A DNA stretch of 64,000 nucleotides from Flavobacterium sp. LHD-85. GTDB lineage: Bacteria > Bacteroidota > Bacteroidia > Flavobacteriales > Flavobacteriaceae. This document shows positions 1 to 10,046 of the stretch, piece after piece; position 1 is the first letter of the stretch; the number at the start of each line of letters is the position of its first letter. The notes under the pieces are model-generated. The model did no database searches and was not told the origin of the DNA. It worked only from the letters and a program-made list of their open reading frames with translations. A program made the position numbers and the translations under genes. The DNA lies in the NCBI RefSeq assembly GCF_030929595.1, contig NZ_JAVFVR010000001.1, positions 496,001-560,000 on the forward strand, in the 5' to 3' direction.

Positions 1-485
1 TCTACGTTAGTTCCAGGAGGAGTTGCAGCACCTCCTGCAACCGCAGCTGGTTCAGCCTTAGGCTCAGAAGTATAAGCTAAAATATTATCAATATCTCCTT
101 CAGACAATTGAGGAAACGAAGTCATTACAGCTTTGTTATTTTCCTCAAAAAGTTTAACAGCAACAGCATCACCTGACTTAATCATGTCAGAACTGTTATG
201 CACCCACTTGTAAATCCAAGCTTTGTCATGCTTATCAGCAACTCCCCTTAAAGCAGGACCAGTTGATTTAGCATCTAATTTGTGACATGCAGCGCAATTT
301 GCATTAAAAAGTTCTTTCCCTTTTACTGGATCACCGCCTCCTGCAGCTGGAGCAGCCGCAGCAGCCTCAGGCGCCGCCGGAGCAGGAGCATCTTGAGCAA
401 ATGAAGTTAGGGAGAAAATTAACGTTAGCGATAAGCCAAGCAGCAATTTTCTTGAGATCGAATTATGGTTACCCACCTTTTTCAT
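1..485 (-). CDS. c-type cytochrome, probable ActA of alternative complex III (3' part beyond window)
   Basis: Partial; about 161 N-terminal residues are inside the window. A signal peptide (hydrophobic segment ending SLTSFAQ) and an Ala/Pro-rich linker precede a class I cytochrome c domain with the haem site CAACH and a GPAL motif just after it; a distal Met ligand is plausible in VMTSFPQ. A second Ala/Pro-rich linker begins near the edge, so more domains probably follow. In Flavobacteriia a cytochrome of this type next to a SPOR gene and rimP-nusA-infB heads the alternative complex III (quinol:cytochrome c oxidoreductase) operon. Periplasmic electron transfer is therefore likely. The ACIII assignment rests on domain order and neighbourhood; the multihaem part is not visible. 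Confidence 0.75.
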   Translation of the reverse strand, partial: MKKVGNHNSISRKLLLGLSLTLIFSLTSFAQDAPAPAAPEAAAAAPAAGGGDPVKGKELFNANCAACHKLDAKSTGPALRGVADKHDKAWIYKWVHNSSDMIKSGDAVAVKLFEENNKAVMTSFPQLSEGDIDNILAYTSEPKAEPAAVAGGAATPPGTNV

Positions 486-573
486 ATAGTATAAATAATT
501 GTCTACTAATTTTTGGTATGATTTTTTCTGTACTAAATCCAGCAAAAACCTATACCCTCTTTTAAAACTTGCA

Positions 574-604
574 CAAAAATACGACTTATGAGCTATTCTC
601 AAAA
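574..604 (-). promoter_or_regulatory. promoter of the cytochrome (ACIII) operon
   Basis: On the minus strand a -7 box TATTTTTG (574..581) lies 18 bp downstream of TTTTG (600..604), matching the Bacteroidetes sigma-ABfr pattern. The leader to the ATG at 485 would be about 80 nt. Confidence 0.6.
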
Positions 605-679
605 CCTTAAAATAGTCTTAATTATCAATTTATATCAATTCTAAATAATATTAAAATTTCACACTCAAACTTTAAATAG

Positions 680-687
680 TATTTTTG
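680..687 (+). promoter_or_regulatory. -7 box for the SPOR protein gene
   Basis: TATTTTTG is a perfect match to TAnnTTTG. It overlaps an in-frame TTG at 685, so that codon lies upstream of the expected transcription start and cannot be the start codon. No convincing -33 TTTG is seen. Confidence 0.5.
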
Positions 688-705
688 CATAAAAACCATC
701 ACATT

Positions 706-1095
706 ATGAGAATTTTAAGTCCTTCTAAAAGCCTTTTATTAACAATTACAACGATTGCTTTTGCACACAATATTAATGCTCAAGACCAAAATTTAACACT
801 GAATCAAGATCCTAAATTTGAGCAGCTACTGAATGAAAAGCGCAAAATTAACACGTCAATAAATACAAACGATACTTACAGAATCCAAATCTTTAGCGGT
901 AAAAGCGATGAAGCAAAAAAAACGTTATCGGATTTCAAAAGAGAAAACTCAAACATTGACGGAACCATTATTTTTAGCACCCCTAATTATAAAGTAATTG
1001 TCGGAAATTTTAAAACCAGAATAGAAGCCGAAAGAAATTTGGCAGAAATCAAAAAAAGATACAAAAGCGTCTTTTTACTTAAACCTGGAAAATAA
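706..1095 (+). CDS. secreted SPOR-domain protein
   Basis: 129 aa. Signal peptide (LLLTITTIAFAHNINAQ) followed by a SPOR domain over roughly residues 50-129: YRIQIFSGKSDEA, a middle beta strand, VIVGNFKTRIEAE and a closing helix and strand. SPOR domains bind denuded septal peptidoglycan, so a periplasmic, cell-wall-associated role is expected. The ATG at 706 is chosen because the in-frame TTG at 685 is inside the -7 box. Divergent from the cytochrome operon. The SPOR fold is clear; the cellular role is unknown. Confidence 0.8.
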   Translation: MRILSPSKSLLLTITTIAFAHNINAQDQNLTLNQDPKFEQLLNEKRKINTSINTNDTYRIQIFSGKSDEAKKTLSDFKRENSNIDGTIIFSTPNYKVIVGNFKTRIEAERNLAEIKKRYKSVFLLKPGK

Positions 1096-1103
1096 TTCAT
1101 ACA

Positions 1104-1147
1104 GATACAAAAAAAGCGAGATTTTTACATCTCGCTTTTTTTGTATC
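1104..1147. terminator. bidirectional terminator
   Basis: Inverted repeat: AAAAAGCGAGAT, short loop, ATCTCGCTTTTTT, extended outward by GATACAA/TTGTATC. It sits between the convergent SPOR and DUF4920 genes and has a T run on each strand. Confidence 0.85.
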
Positions 1148-1172
1148 TATTTCAGAATTACAACTTTTAAAT

Positions 1173-1685
1173 CTAATTTACCACTTTGATCCCAGCCGCT
1201 AGAAAACGTATTTCTTCTTTTGGCATTTTAATCGCATCTATTTCTGCCTTTCCTTTCTTAGCATCTTTTGCATAATGTTTAAGCTCTTCAACCGATGTTA
1301 TTTTCTTTTCGGCATTTCCTTCTAAAACTACATTTTTACCTTTTAACTCAGTAGGCACAAAAAAAGCGTAATCTTTCATTTTCACAAAGAAAGATGAACC
1401 ATCTTCCGTTTTAAGAGTTATCCAGCATCCTCTTTTCTCACAAACATCCGCCACTTCACCTTTTACTGCAATTGCTTCTAGCTTTTTAGCAATATCTAAT
1501 TCGCTTTCAAGTTTTTCAACAGAAATCGCATTATTTAAAACAATTTCCGAGACATCTGCTCCATAATAATCACCTACTAAAGCATTCCCTTTTGGCGGAG
1601 CAGGTTTCTCAACACTCTCTTGAGAAAAAGATACTGTTGAAAAACTTATAAAAACCCAGATCGCATATATTAAAACTCTTTTCAT
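1173..1685 (-). CDS. DUF4920 family secreted protein
   Basis: 170 aa from the ATG at 1685, which places a good signal peptide (MKRVLIYAIWVFISF...SFSQ) at the N-terminus; upstream in-frame codons add a non-secretory extension and were rejected. The mature part contains VCEKRGCWITLKTEDG and VVLEGNA, typical of DUF4920, a small beta-rich, OB-like periplasmic domain of unknown function. The two cysteines of CEKRGC are probably a disulfide or metal site. Convergent with the SPOR gene. Confidence 0.75.
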   Translation of the reverse strand: MKRVLIYAIWVFISFSTVSFSQESVEKPAPPKGNALVGDYYGADVSEIVLNNAISVEKLESELDIAKKLEAIAVKGEVADVCEKRGCWITLKTEDGSSFFVKMKDYAFFVPTELKGKNVVLEGNAEKKITSVEELKHYAKDAKKGKAEIDAIKMPKEEIRFLAAGIKVVN

Positions 1686-1757
1686 ATTTACATCATTTAC
1701 ACTCAAAAATAATATTAAAATCCGAAAATACCTATTCAAATCCACTACCACTTCAGT

Positions 1758-2534
1758 TCATTCTGAATTCGAATCTAAAATCTGCCGTAGCTCTTTTTCA
1801 ACACTATTCCAATCAGCCAAAAAATTTGAATTAGCCCAAAGACAATCAACAGCCGCCTGTCCCATAACCCTGCCCATCTTTACATCACTATCCCAATGCG
1901 CATTACAAACAACACGACTCTCACCAAAATCATATCCACGCTTCAAGATCTCCTTCTCTTTCTCCGGAAAAAGCTTAATTAAAACCAATGACCATGCCCA
2001 ACCAACTGCAGCATGACCTGAAGGAAACGACCCCACTTTGTACAATATATTTTCCTGATCCGGAGTGCATGTTTTTTGATTATTAACCATAAACGGACGC
2101 TCGCGCTTATAATGATTTTTTGCTGCATAAGTAGACAATCCTGCATCTGTCATAACTCTTCGCATCAGTATATAAAGCTTAGGAGTTTTTGACTCACTAA
2201 TCGCTATACCTATAATTGGTTCAAATGATTTAACCGCAAAAGGAAAAGACAGATCTGCATCTCTTGCTGCTTGTAAAAAACGCTCATCATCTTTAGATTC
2301 CAAAGCCTTTCTTGCATATTCTAAATCAGATTCAAAAAGACTTGAGTTGTGTTCTGGAGGTGGGGATAACAAAAGAAGACTGTTTGGCATTTCTGATTCA
2401 GACAAATACCCCTCTAACAAAGCAGGCATTATTTCTCTTAACTGCTGAACATTAGTAAAATTACTAACAGGATTCTCTGATTTAAAACTCCTGCCAAAAA
2501 TTGCATTCACAATATGATTTATCCTTATCCTCAT
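1758..2534 (-). CDS. class A non-specific acid phosphatase (PAP2 superfamily)
   Basis: 258 aa from the ATG at 2534. The three-part phosphatase signature is complete: KNHYKRERPF, GSFPSGHAAVGWAW and SRVVCNAHWDSDV, which supply the phosphate-binding Lys/Arg and both catalytic histidines. The N-terminal motif LLSPPPEHNSSLFESDLEYA matches the class A group (PhoC/PhoN). These enzymes normally hydrolyse phosphomonoesters in the periplasm, but no hydrophobic signal peptide is visible from either the ATG at 2534 or the TTG at 2561. Monocistronic, between the DUF4920 gene and infB. Confidence 0.85.
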   Translation of the reverse strand: MRIRINHIVNAIFGRSFKSENPVSNFTNVQQLREIMPALLEGYLSESEMPNSLLLLSPPPEHNSSLFESDLEYARKALESKDDERFLQAARDADLSFPFAVKSFEPIIGIAISESKTPKLYILMRRVMTDAGLSTYAAKNHYKRERPFMVNNQKTCTPDQENILYKVGSFPSGHAAVGWAWSLVLIKLFPEKEKEILKRGYDFGESRVVCNAHWDSDVKMGRVMGQAAVDCLWANSNFLADWNSVEKELRQILDSNSE

Positions 2535-2736
2535 ATCAGTACAAATATTTTTACCCAACAATATTCTTTCACATACAGTTAATATTTAAAAAAAAGAAAA
2601 TTATTACGCAAAGAAACAAATAACCTACTAACCAAACCGTCGTTAAATCTTTTATTTAGGTTTCATATTACAAAATGAAACACATTTATAAAAATTGTTC
2701 TCTTGATCGCGGAATCAATACATTTAAAACTAAAAC

Positions 2737-2768
2737 AAAAAAAGTCCCAATTTTCATTGGGACTTTTA
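2737..2768 (-). terminator. terminator of the rimP-nusA-infB operon
   Basis: AAAGTCCCAA, loop, TTGGGACTTT hairpin 18 nt beyond the infB stop, with seven Ts on the minus strand. Confidence 0.85.
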
Positions 2769-2785
2769 AACATATGAATTGAATT

Positions 2786-5662
2786 TTATTTCAATTTCTT
2801 CTTGATTGCTACTTCGTGGTAAGCTTCGATAACGTCATTAATTTCGATATCATTAAATCCTTTTATTTGGATACCACAATCGTAACCTTTAGTCACTTCT
2901 TTCACATCGTCTTTGAAACGCTTCAAGGCAACTAATTCACCTGTATGAACAACAACTCCATCTCTAATAACTCTAATTTTAGAAGTTCTCAAGATTTTAC
3001 CATCAGTAACCATACATCCAGCAATTGAACCCACTTTAGAAATTTTAAAAATCTCTCGAATTTCAGCATTACCTAAAACTTCTTCTTTCATTTCTGGCGC
3101 TAACATTCCTTCCATCGCATCTTTCAAGTCATCGATAGCAGCGTAAATGATAGAATAGTAACGGATATCAATTTCTTCTTTATCAGCAAGCTGTCTTGCA
3201 TTTCCTGCTGGACGAACGTTAAATCCGATAATGATTGCATCTGATGCAGAAGCCAAGTTAACATCGGTCTCCGTAATTGCACCAACACCTTTATGGATAA
3301 TATTGATCTGAACCTCTTCTGTAGAAAGTTTAGAGAACGAATCTGATAATGCTTCAACAGAACCATCCACGTCTCCTTTAAGAATTACGTTCAATTCTTT
3401 AAACTGACCAAGAGCGATACGACGTCCAATCTCATCAAGTGTAATATGTCTTTGAGTACGAACTGACTGCTCACGCATTAATTGAGAACGTTTAGATGCA
3501 ATTTGTTTTGCTTCTTTTTCATCTTCAAAAACGTTGAACTTGTCACCCGCCGTTGGAGCTCCATCTAAACCTAAAACAGATACTGGAGTCGAAGGACCAG
3601 CACTTAAAATAGTATGCCCTCTTTCATCATGCATTGCTTTTACTTTACCATGGTGTTTACCAGCCAACATATAATCTCCAATTTTCAAAGTACCTTGCTG
3701 CACTAAAATCGTAGACACATATCCTTTTCCTTTATCTAAGTAAGCTTCAACAACAGTTCCTTGAGCCGCTTTATTTGGATTAGCTTTTAAATCTAAGATC
3801 TCTGCTTCCAATAAAACTTTCTCTAGCAATTCTTTAACCCCTGTTCCGACTTTTGCAGAAATATCATGTGATTGAATTTTTCCACCCCAATCTTCAACAA
3901 GTAAATTCATACCAGCCAAACGCTCTTTAATTTTATCAACATTCGCGTTTGGTTTATCAATTTTATTGATTGCAAATATAATTGGCACTCCCGCAGCTTG
4001 TGCGTGAGAAATTGCTTCTTTTGTTTGTGGCATGATATCATCATCTGCCGCAACTACGATAATAGCGATATCGGTAACTTGAGCTCCACGTGCACGCATC
4101 GCGGTAAACGCCTCGTGACCCGGAGTATCTAGGAATGCAATTTTTTGTCCGTTATCCAAAGTAACTCCATACGCTCCAATGTGCTGAGTAATACCTCCAG
4201 ACTCACCAGCAATTACATTTTCTTTACGGATATAATCCAGTAAAGATGTTTTACCGTGGTCAACGTGACCCATTACTGTCACAATTGGCGCTCTTGTTAC
4301 TAAGTCTTCTTCTCTATCTTCTACAACTTCTATTGCTTCTTCGATATCTACTGTAATGAATTCAACGTCGTAACCAAACTCATCTGCTACAATAGTTAAT
4401 GTTTCAGCATCTAGACGCTGGTTCATGGTAACCATGATACCAAGAGACATACAAGTTCCAATTACTTTAGTAATCGGCACATCCATCATGATTGCAATTT
4501 CACCTACAGTAACGAACTCCGTAACTTTAATTGTTTTACTTCCTTCGTCAAGAGCTCTTTGCTCATCATCAGATTTCTGACGGTGCGTTTCTCTTTTATC
4601 TCTTCTATATTTAGCCGCTTTAGATTTTCCTCCCTTACCTTGAAGTTTTTCAAGAGTTTCTCTAATTTGGTTTTTTACTTCTTCTTCTGTTGGCTCAACT
4701 TTAGCCACAATTGCAGGACGGTTTCCTTTTACAAAACCAGGTCTTTGGCTTCTGTTAGCATTAAAACCTCCGCCATTGTTACCTTGAGCTGGTTTGTTAT
4801 TTGGATTTGGCGTTCCAGGCGCATTACCTGTAGCAGGTTTTGGCGCACCAGGGGTACCCGGCTTTGGACCAATTCTTTTACGCTTGTTTTTATTTGCGTT
4901 ATTATTATTGCCAACTCCAGGAGCTCCAGGTTTATTCTGAGCCGCTTTAGGATCTTCTTTCTTTTTCTTAGGCTTATTAAATTGAGATAAATCAATTGTC
5001 TGACCTGTAAGAGTTGTTCCAGTAAGCTTTTGATATTGAGTCGTAATAGTTTCCTCTGAAGTTGTTGGATCAGTAGACACGATAGGCTCCTGAGCAACTT
5101 TAGATTCTGCTTTAACTTCTTTTTTCTCAGTAATAATAGGTTCTTCTTTTTTAACTTCAGAAACAGGAGTTGAAACAACTGGTTCAGATTTTACTGTTTC
5201 ATTTTGAACAGGCTTTTCTGGCTGCACAGGCGCAGCAACAACTTTTGGTTCTTCAACCTTAGCCGTTTCCTCAGAAGGAGTAATCGCAGGCTTTTTTGGA
5301 TTTAAGTCAATTTTACCAACTTGTACAGGTCCCGAAACAACCGCTCTCGCTTTAATTATTTCTTGCTGTTTTTGACGCTCTTCTTCTTGTCTGCGTTTGT
5401 CTTCAATTTCTTTCTCACGCTCTACACGCAATGCTTCTTTTTCCTTTCTTTTCTCTTCTCCAACCTCTTTAGAAGCCTCCTTGTTCCCCTTATCGCCCGC
5501 AAATTGGCTTTGAAGGATATTAAATTCGCTATCAGAAATTTTTGCATTTGGATTTGCATCAATAGCAATTCCCTTATCTTTTAGATAATCCACAGCTCTT
5601 TCTAACGAAATATTTAATTCCCTTAAAACCTTGTTTATTCTTATTACTCTCTCTTCAGACAT
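2786..5662 (-). CDS. infB: translation initiation factor IF-2
   Basis: 958 aa. IF2_N domain (about 1-55), a long charged and Pro/Asn/Gly-rich linker (about 55-385), a second IF2_N-like region, then the GTPase with G1 GHVDHGKTS near residue 464, G3 DTPGHEAF and G4 NKIDKP, followed by domains II, III and C1/C2. GTP-dependent delivery of fMet-tRNA to the 30S subunit. Last gene of rimP-nusA-infB, 58 nt after nusA. The linker is low-complexity and gives rise to spurious open frames on both strands. Confidence 0.98.
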   Translation of the reverse strand: MSEERVIRINKVLRELNISLERAVDYLKDKGIAIDANPNAKISDSEFNILQSQFAGDKGNKEASKEVGEEKRKEKEALRVEREKEIEDKRRQEEERQKQQEIIKARAVVSGPVQVGKIDLNPKKPAITPSEETAKVEEPKVVAAPVQPEKPVQNETVKSEPVVSTPVSEVKKEEPIITEKKEVKAESKVAQEPIVSTDPTTSEETITTQYQKLTGTTLTGQTIDLSQFNKPKKKKEDPKAAQNKPGAPGVGNNNNANKNKRKRIGPKPGTPGAPKPATGNAPGTPNPNNKPAQGNNGGGFNANRSQRPGFVKGNRPAIVAKVEPTEEEVKNQIRETLEKLQGKGGKSKAAKYRRDKRETHRQKSDDEQRALDEGSKTIKVTEFVTVGEIAIMMDVPITKVIGTCMSLGIMVTMNQRLDAETLTIVADEFGYDVEFITVDIEEAIEVVEDREEDLVTRAPIVTVMGHVDHGKTSLLDYIRKENVIAGESGGITQHIGAYGVTLDNGQKIAFLDTPGHEAFTAMRARGAQVTDIAIIVVAADDDIMPQTKEAISHAQAAGVPIIFAINKIDKPNANVDKIKERLAGMNLLVEDWGGKIQSHDISAKVGTGVKELLEKVLLEAEILDLKANPNKAAQGTVVEAYLDKGKGYVSTILVQQGTLKIGDYMLAGKHHGKVKAMHDERGHTILSAGPSTPVSVLGLDGAPTAGDKFNVFEDEKEAKQIASKRSQLMREQSVRTQRHITLDEIGRRIALGQFKELNVILKGDVDGSVEALSDSFSKLSTEEVQINIIHKGVGAITETDVNLASASDAIIIGFNVRPAGNARQLADKEEIDIRYYSIIYAAIDDLKDAMEGMLAPEMKEEVLGNAEIREIFKISKVGSIAGCMVTDGKILRTSKIRVIRDGVVVHTGELVALKRFKDDVKEVTKGYDCGIQIKGFNDIEINDVIEAYHEVAIKKKLK

Positions 5663-5720
5663 ATAACCTTTTTATTATTACCTTTTTCGTTGTGTTGTTA
5701 GAGCAGACGCAAGCTATTGC

Positions 5721-6974
5721 TTAATTATCAAACTCTTCTTTTAGTATCTTCATAACATCTAGAATAGTCTCCTCTTCTAAGTCTGTTCTTCTTACTAAAT
5801 CTTCTACGTCGTGTTTCAAGATACTTTTTGCAGTATCTAAACCGATTTTTGCAAACTCTTCAATTACCCACTCTTCGATCTCATCTGAGAACTCTGTTAA
5901 TTCAACATCGTCTTCATCTGCAACAGTACCGGCAACATCTCCTTCACGAATAACATCTAGCTCATAACCTGTCAACTGACCTGCTAATTTGATATTGTGA
6001 CCACCTCTACCAATTGCTTTAGAAACCTCTTCTAATTTCAAGAACACTTCAGCTCGTTTGTTATCTTCATCAATTTTGATTGAAGAAACCTTAGCAGGGC
6101 TTAAAGCTCTTGTTATAAATAATTGAATATTGTTTGTATAATTGATTACATCAATATTTTCATTTCCTAATTCGCGAACAATTCCGTGAATACGAGAACC
6201 TTTCATTCCCACACAAGCTCCAACTGGATCAATTCTATCATCATAAGAATCAACAGCTACTTTTGCTTTTTCACCAGGAATACGCACTACGTTTTTAACT
6301 GTAATTAAACCGTCAAAAACTTCTGGAATTTCCTGCTCAAATAATTTTTCTAAAAACTTCTCTGAAGTTCTAGACATAATAATCTGAGGTTTGTTTCCTT
6401 TTAATTCAACGCTTTCAATAATTCCACGAACATTATCTCCTTTACGGAAGAAATCTGATGGAATTTGTTTTTCTTTTGGAAGCACAATTTCATTTCCTTC
6501 ATCATCAACCAAGATAACTACTCTAGGACGTACGTGGTGCACTTCGGCTGTATAAATATCCCCGATAATATCTTTAAACTGTTTGTATAAGTTTGTATTA
6601 TCGTGTTCATGAATTTTAGATATAAGATTCTGACGAAGCGCTAAGATAGCTCTTCTTCCTAAATCAATCAACTTTACTTCTTCAGAAACCTCTTCACCAA
6701 TTTCAAAATCCGCCTCAATTTTTCTTGCTTCAGTCAATGTAATTTCCTCATTTTCAAAATCAAGATCCTCATCAGCAACAATTACTCTTCTTCTCCAAAT
6801 TTCCATATCTCCTTTATCAGGATTAATAATGATATCGAAATTTTCATCTGAACCGTATTTTTTCTTTAATGCATTTCTAAATACGTCCTCTAAAATTGCC
6901 ATAAGCGTTACACGATCAATAAGTTTATTGTCTTTAAACTCTGAGAATGAATCGATTAATGCTAAATTTTCCAT
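5721..6974 (-). CDS. nusA: transcription termination/antitermination factor NusA
   Basis: 417 aa. NTD that binds RNA polymerase (1-125), S1 domain (about 135-200), then two KH domains including VGACVGMKGSRIHGIVRELGNENIDV and AIGRGGHNIKLAGQLTG. The acidic C-terminus is short, without the extra AR repeats of enterobacterial NusA, as usual outside gamma-proteobacteria. Binds RNA polymerase and modulates pausing, termination and antitermination. 19 nt downstream of rimP, same operon. Confidence 0.97.
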   Translation of the reverse strand: MENLALIDSFSEFKDNKLIDRVTLMAILEDVFRNALKKKYGSDENFDIIINPDKGDMEIWRRRVIVADEDLDFENEEITLTEARKIEADFEIGEEVSEEVKLIDLGRRAILALRQNLISKIHEHDNTNLYKQFKDIIGDIYTAEVHHVRPRVVILVDDEGNEIVLPKEKQIPSDFFRKGDNVRGIIESVELKGNKPQIIMSRTSEKFLEKLFEQEIPEVFDGLITVKNVVRIPGEKAKVAVDSYDDRIDPVGACVGMKGSRIHGIVRELGNENIDVINYTNNIQLFITRALSPAKVSSIKIDEDNKRAEVFLKLEEVSKAIGRGGHNIKLAGQLTGYELDVIREGDVAGTVADEDDVELTEFSDEIEEWVIEEFAKIGLDTAKSILKHDVEDLVRRTDLEEETILDVMKILKEEFDN

Positions 6975-6993
6975 GCGAATTTTTTAATTAAAA

Positions 6994-7458
6994 TTAAAAT
7001 GTTACCGTAACAACTGCCTCTTTAATTTCTGTATAAGGTATTTGTTGCTCTTTTTGAACTGTTTCTTTTCCTTTTCCTACTTTTTTCGGTTCTCTTGCTT
7101 TCCAAGACAAAATTATAAAAACATCATTAGCTTCTACTAATTCTGCTTCTATTTTTTCCGTATTTGTGGTAACAATCAACGTTCTACCAACATTTTTCTT
7201 GTATTGTCTTATCATTTTAAGAGGAGTTCCTACTCCAACCGATGCTACTTCTAGTGAAAAATCCTGCTCTTCACGATCTAGATTATTCTCGATTGCACGA
7301 CTAATGTCAATACAGTCTTGTAGCGCAACTCCATTATCTCCGTCTAAACCAACACTAATTTTAAAAGAATCCGAAACTGCCAAATCAACCAAAAAGACTG
7401 ATGGTTTTTCCAGAAGAGCTTCTGTAATTAATCCGTTTACTTTTTCTTTAAATGTCAT
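6994..7458 (-). CDS. rimP: ribosome maturation factor RimP
   Basis: 154 aa from the ATG at 7458 ([11 protein letters not shown]). The in-frame upstream extension to 7494 translates a leader hairpin and was rejected. [34 protein letters not shown] and [16 protein letters not shown] are the RimP N-domain signature; the C-terminal Sm-like barrel follows. Needed for 30S maturation. First gene of the operon with nusA and infB, the usual bacterial order. Confidence 0.93.
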   Translation of the reverse strand: MTFKEKVNGLITEALLEKPSVFLVDLAVSDSFKISVGLDGDNGVALQDCIDISRAIENNLDREEQDFSLEVASVGVGTPLKMIRQYKKNVGRTLIVTTNTEKIEAELVEANDVFIILSWKAREPKKVGKGKETVQKEQQIPYTEIKEAVVTVTF

Positions 7459-7471
7459 AATTTTATAAAAA

Positions 7472-7492
7472 GAGGGGACACTTAGTCCCCTC
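7472..7492 (-). promoter_or_regulatory. leader hairpin with T run before rimP (possible attenuator)
   Basis: Perfect 8-bp stem GAGGGGAC/GTCCCCTC with a 5-nt loop, followed on the minus strand by TTTTTATAAAATT and the rimP ATG. It lies between the promoter and the start codon, so it can act as a leader terminator or an anti-initiation hairpin. Confidence 0.55.
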
Positions 7493-7520
7493 ATTATTTA
7501 GATTTTAATAAATAACAGTG

Positions 7521-7549
7521 CAAATATAGTGTTTTTTTTATAAATCAAA
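7521..7549 (-). promoter_or_regulatory. promoter of rimP-nusA-infB
   Basis: -7 box TATATTTG (7521..7528) and -33 TTTG (7546..7549) with a 17-bp spacer. Predicted transcription start near 7515, leader about 57 nt. Confidence 0.7.
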
Positions 7550-7633
7550 TAAATTGATTGCTCTAAAATAATTCCGTATCTTTATTACAGCATTAAAACA
7601 TAGAATTATTCATATTTTTTAACCCTCAAAATC

Positions 7634-8458
7634 ATGAAACGAATTTTAGTACCTACCGACTTCTCAGAACATGCAGAAGACGCTTTAAGAGTTGCCGCTC
7701 AAATCGCAAAAAAGAACAATTCTGAACTCATTCTTCTTCATATGCTCGAATTGCCACAGCAATCAAACGATGCTATAATGGGCGGAACCAGCATTCCTGA
7801 AACCATGCTTTTTATGAAGAAAGCAAACGAAACACTAGACGAAGTTGCCTCTAGAGATTATCTAGAAGGAATTCCGGTAACTGAAATTGTAAAAATGGAC
7901 AAACCCATACACGGAATCACACAAATAAGCAAAGATTACGACGTTGACCTAATTATCATGGGCTCTCATGGTTCTTCTGGCGTTGAAGAACTCTTAATAG
8001 GCTCCAACACAGAAAAAGTAGTTAGAAACTCAGAAATCCCTGTTTTAGTCATCAAAAAAAATATTCCAAATTTTAATGCTTCTGATATTGTTTTTGCTTC
8101 TGATTTTTCTGATGAAGCAAAAAAACCATTCGAAAAACTTTTAAACTTCACCAAGTTATTTGATTCGAAACTGCATTTGGTTACGATTTGCACGCCCAAC
8201 AGTTTCAAACCAACTCACGTGAGCGAAGAAGCAATGAATGATTTTGTAGAAGAATTTGATATATCCAATTACACAACTCAAATTTACAACGACACCAATA
8301 TTGAAAAAGGAATTATAAATTTCTCCAATAGAATAAACGCCGATGTTATCGGAATGTGCACACACGGCAGAACTGGTTTTGCTCATTTCTTTAACGGAAG
8401 CATTAGCGAAGGCTTGGTTAATCACGCCGTTAAGCCCGTTATAACATTAAAAATCTAA
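7634..8458 (+). CDS. tandem universal stress protein
   Basis: 274 aa, two Usp domains. Domain 1 (1-145) opens ILVPTDFSEHAEDALR and ends with the ATP-binding pattern G-x2-G-x9-GS (GSHGSSGVEELLIGS). Domain 2 (about 150-274) has CTHGRTGFAHFFNGS. ATP-binding cytoplasmic stress protein; precise role unknown. Monocistronic, with a strong terminator; TATCTTTA at 7577..7584 is a one-mismatch -7 box. Confidence 0.9.
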   Translation: MKRILVPTDFSEHAEDALRVAAQIAKKNNSELILLHMLELPQQSNDAIMGGTSIPETMLFMKKANETLDEVASRDYLEGIPVTEIVKMDKPIHGITQISKDYDVDLIIMGSHGSSGVEELLIGSNTEKVVRNSEIPVLVIKKNIPNFNASDIVFASDFSDEAKKPFEKLLNFTKLFDSKLHLVTICTPNSFKPTHVSEEAMNDFVEEFDISNYTTQIYNDTNIEKGIINFSNRINADVIGMCTHGRTGFAHFFNGSISEGLVNHAVKPVITLKI

Positions 8459-8477
8459 CATATTTTTCTTTCTTATT

Positions 8478-8507
8478 AAAGCTTCTCCAACGAGAAGCTT
8501 TTTTTTT
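8478..8507 (+). terminator. terminator after the Usp gene
   Basis: AAAGCTTCTC, CAAC loop, GAGAAGCTTT followed by a T run. Confidence 0.9.
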
Positions 8508-8615
8508 ACGCAAAAAAGTGAACTTCTCAACAAAGTTTAACTGAGCTTTTCAACAAAACCGCAAATCCATTTAATGCAGAAATTTGTCAAATAAAAATTC
8601 ATTAAAAACAACAAT

Positions 8616-10037
8616 ATGAAAACAATAGACAAAATTTACATTAATGGAGAATTTGTTACTCCTAAGGGAACAGAATATTTCGACCTTATTAGCCCAACAA
8701 CAAATAAAAAATTAGGACAAGTTCGTCTAGGAAACACAGAAGACACTCAAAATGCAATTGAAGCAGCCAAAAATGCATTCAAAACTTTTTCAAAAACAAC
8801 AGCCACAGAAAGAACCCAATATCTCAAAAATATTAAATCTTCTGTTGAAAAAAGAAAAGACGACTTTATCAATGTAATGATCGAAGAATACGGAGGCACA
8901 TTTCAGTTTGCATCAGTAAGTTATGAATACATGCTAAAAGGATTCGATTCAGCAATCAATCTACTAAACAGCTACGATTTTATCAAAACAATGGGACAAT
9001 CTGAAGTTCAAATGACTCCAATCGGCGTTGTTGGAATCATAATCCCATGGAATTCCAGCAACGGATTTATTTCTAGCAAACTAGCAACAGCAATTGTTGC
9101 GGGATGCACAACCGTTATAAAACCTAGCGAAATGAGCGCGCAACAAACGCAATTAATAACAGAATGCTTACATGACGCGCAACTCCCAAAAGGAATAGTA
9201 AACATCGTAAATGGATTAGGAGAAATTGTTGGCGCAGAAATAAGCAGAAACCCAGATATCGCCAAAATATCTTTTACAGGATCTACAAACGTTGGAAAAA
9301 TCATTTCAAAAGAAGCCGTCAATACCATGAAAAGAATCACTCTTGAACTTGGCGGAAAATCTCCAAACATTATTCTAGACGACGCTGACCTCTCAAAAGC
9401 CATTCCGCTTGCGCTTGGAGCAGCATTTATGAATAGCGGACAAGCGTGTATTGCCGGAACTAGATTATTAATTCCAGAAGACAAACTGGAAGAAGTAAAA
9501 TCTCTTATCAAAGAAACAATCCCAAACTTCATTGTCGGCGACCCAAAAAATCCAAATACTGCAGTCGGACCAATGGTTAGCGAAAAACAATTTAACCGTG
9601 TTCAAGATTACATCCAGATAGGAATTAGCGAAGGCGCAGAAATACTAATTGGCGGACTTGGAAAGCCAGAAGGGTTAGAAAACGGAAATTTCGTCAAACC
9701 AACAATCTTTACTAACGTAAATAATCAAATGCGCATTGCAAAAGAAGAAATATTTGGGCCTGTTTTATCTGTCATTACTTATAAAACAGAAGAGGAAGCA
9801 ATCGAAATTGCAAATGACACCACTTATGGATTACAAGCATACGTAAGTTCATCAGATTCAAAAAGAGCCTACAATGTCGCTTCTCAAATTAATGCTGGCC
9901 GCGTACAAGTTAATGGAATTGGCCACGACCCAATGGCTCCTTTTGGCGGATTTAAACAATCTGGAATTGGACGTGAATTTGGAACACTTGGCCTTGAAGC
10001 TTATTTAGAGCCAAGAGCATTAATTCAGCCAAAATAA
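8616..10037 (+). CDS. NAD(P)-dependent aldehyde dehydrogenase
   Basis: 473 aa, full family length. IIPWNSSNGFISSKLA (cofactor pocket), TGSTNVGK, catalytic-base motif LELGGKSPNIIL, nucleophile Cys in NSGQACIAGTR, and EEIFGPVLSV. Oxidises an aldehyde to the acid; the substrate cannot be read from sequence. The AraC-family gene 62 nt downstream on the same strand is a plausible regulator. Cytoplasmic, no signal peptide. Confidence 0.92.
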   Translation: MKTIDKIYINGEFVTPKGTEYFDLISPTTNKKLGQVRLGNTEDTQNAIEAAKNAFKTFSKTTATERTQYLKNIKSSVEKRKDDFINVMIEEYGGTFQFASVSYEYMLKGFDSAINLLNSYDFIKTMGQSEVQMTPIGVVGIIIPWNSSNGFISSKLATAIVAGCTTVIKPSEMSAQQTQLITECLHDAQLPKGIVNIVNGLGEIVGAEISRNPDIAKISFTGSTNVGKIISKEAVNTMKRITLELGGKSPNIILDDADLSKAIPLALGAAFMNSGQACIAGTRLLIPEDKLEEVKSLIKETIPNFIVGDPKNPNTAVGPMVSEKQFNRVQDYIQIGISEGAEILIGGLGKPEGLENGNFVKPTIFTNVNNQMRIAKEEIFGPVLSVITYKTEEEAIEIANDTTYGLQAYVSSSDSKRAYNVASQINAGRVQVNGIGHDPMAPFGGFKQSGIGREFGTLGLEAYLEPRALIQPK

Positions 10038-10046
10038 TCAACATCA

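Noticed and set aside
2684..2790. Possible 35-codon gene before the infB terminator
   Set aside because: It runs through the terminator hairpin, has no promoter and no recognisable content.
4559..5584. Several 80-150 codon open frames on both strands inside infB
   Set aside because: They are shadows of the low-complexity Lys/Glu/Pro linker of IF-2; no signal, motif or promoter supports them.
7166..7468. 100-codon plus-strand frame within rimP
   Set aside because: Mirror of rimP, with no promoter or family match.
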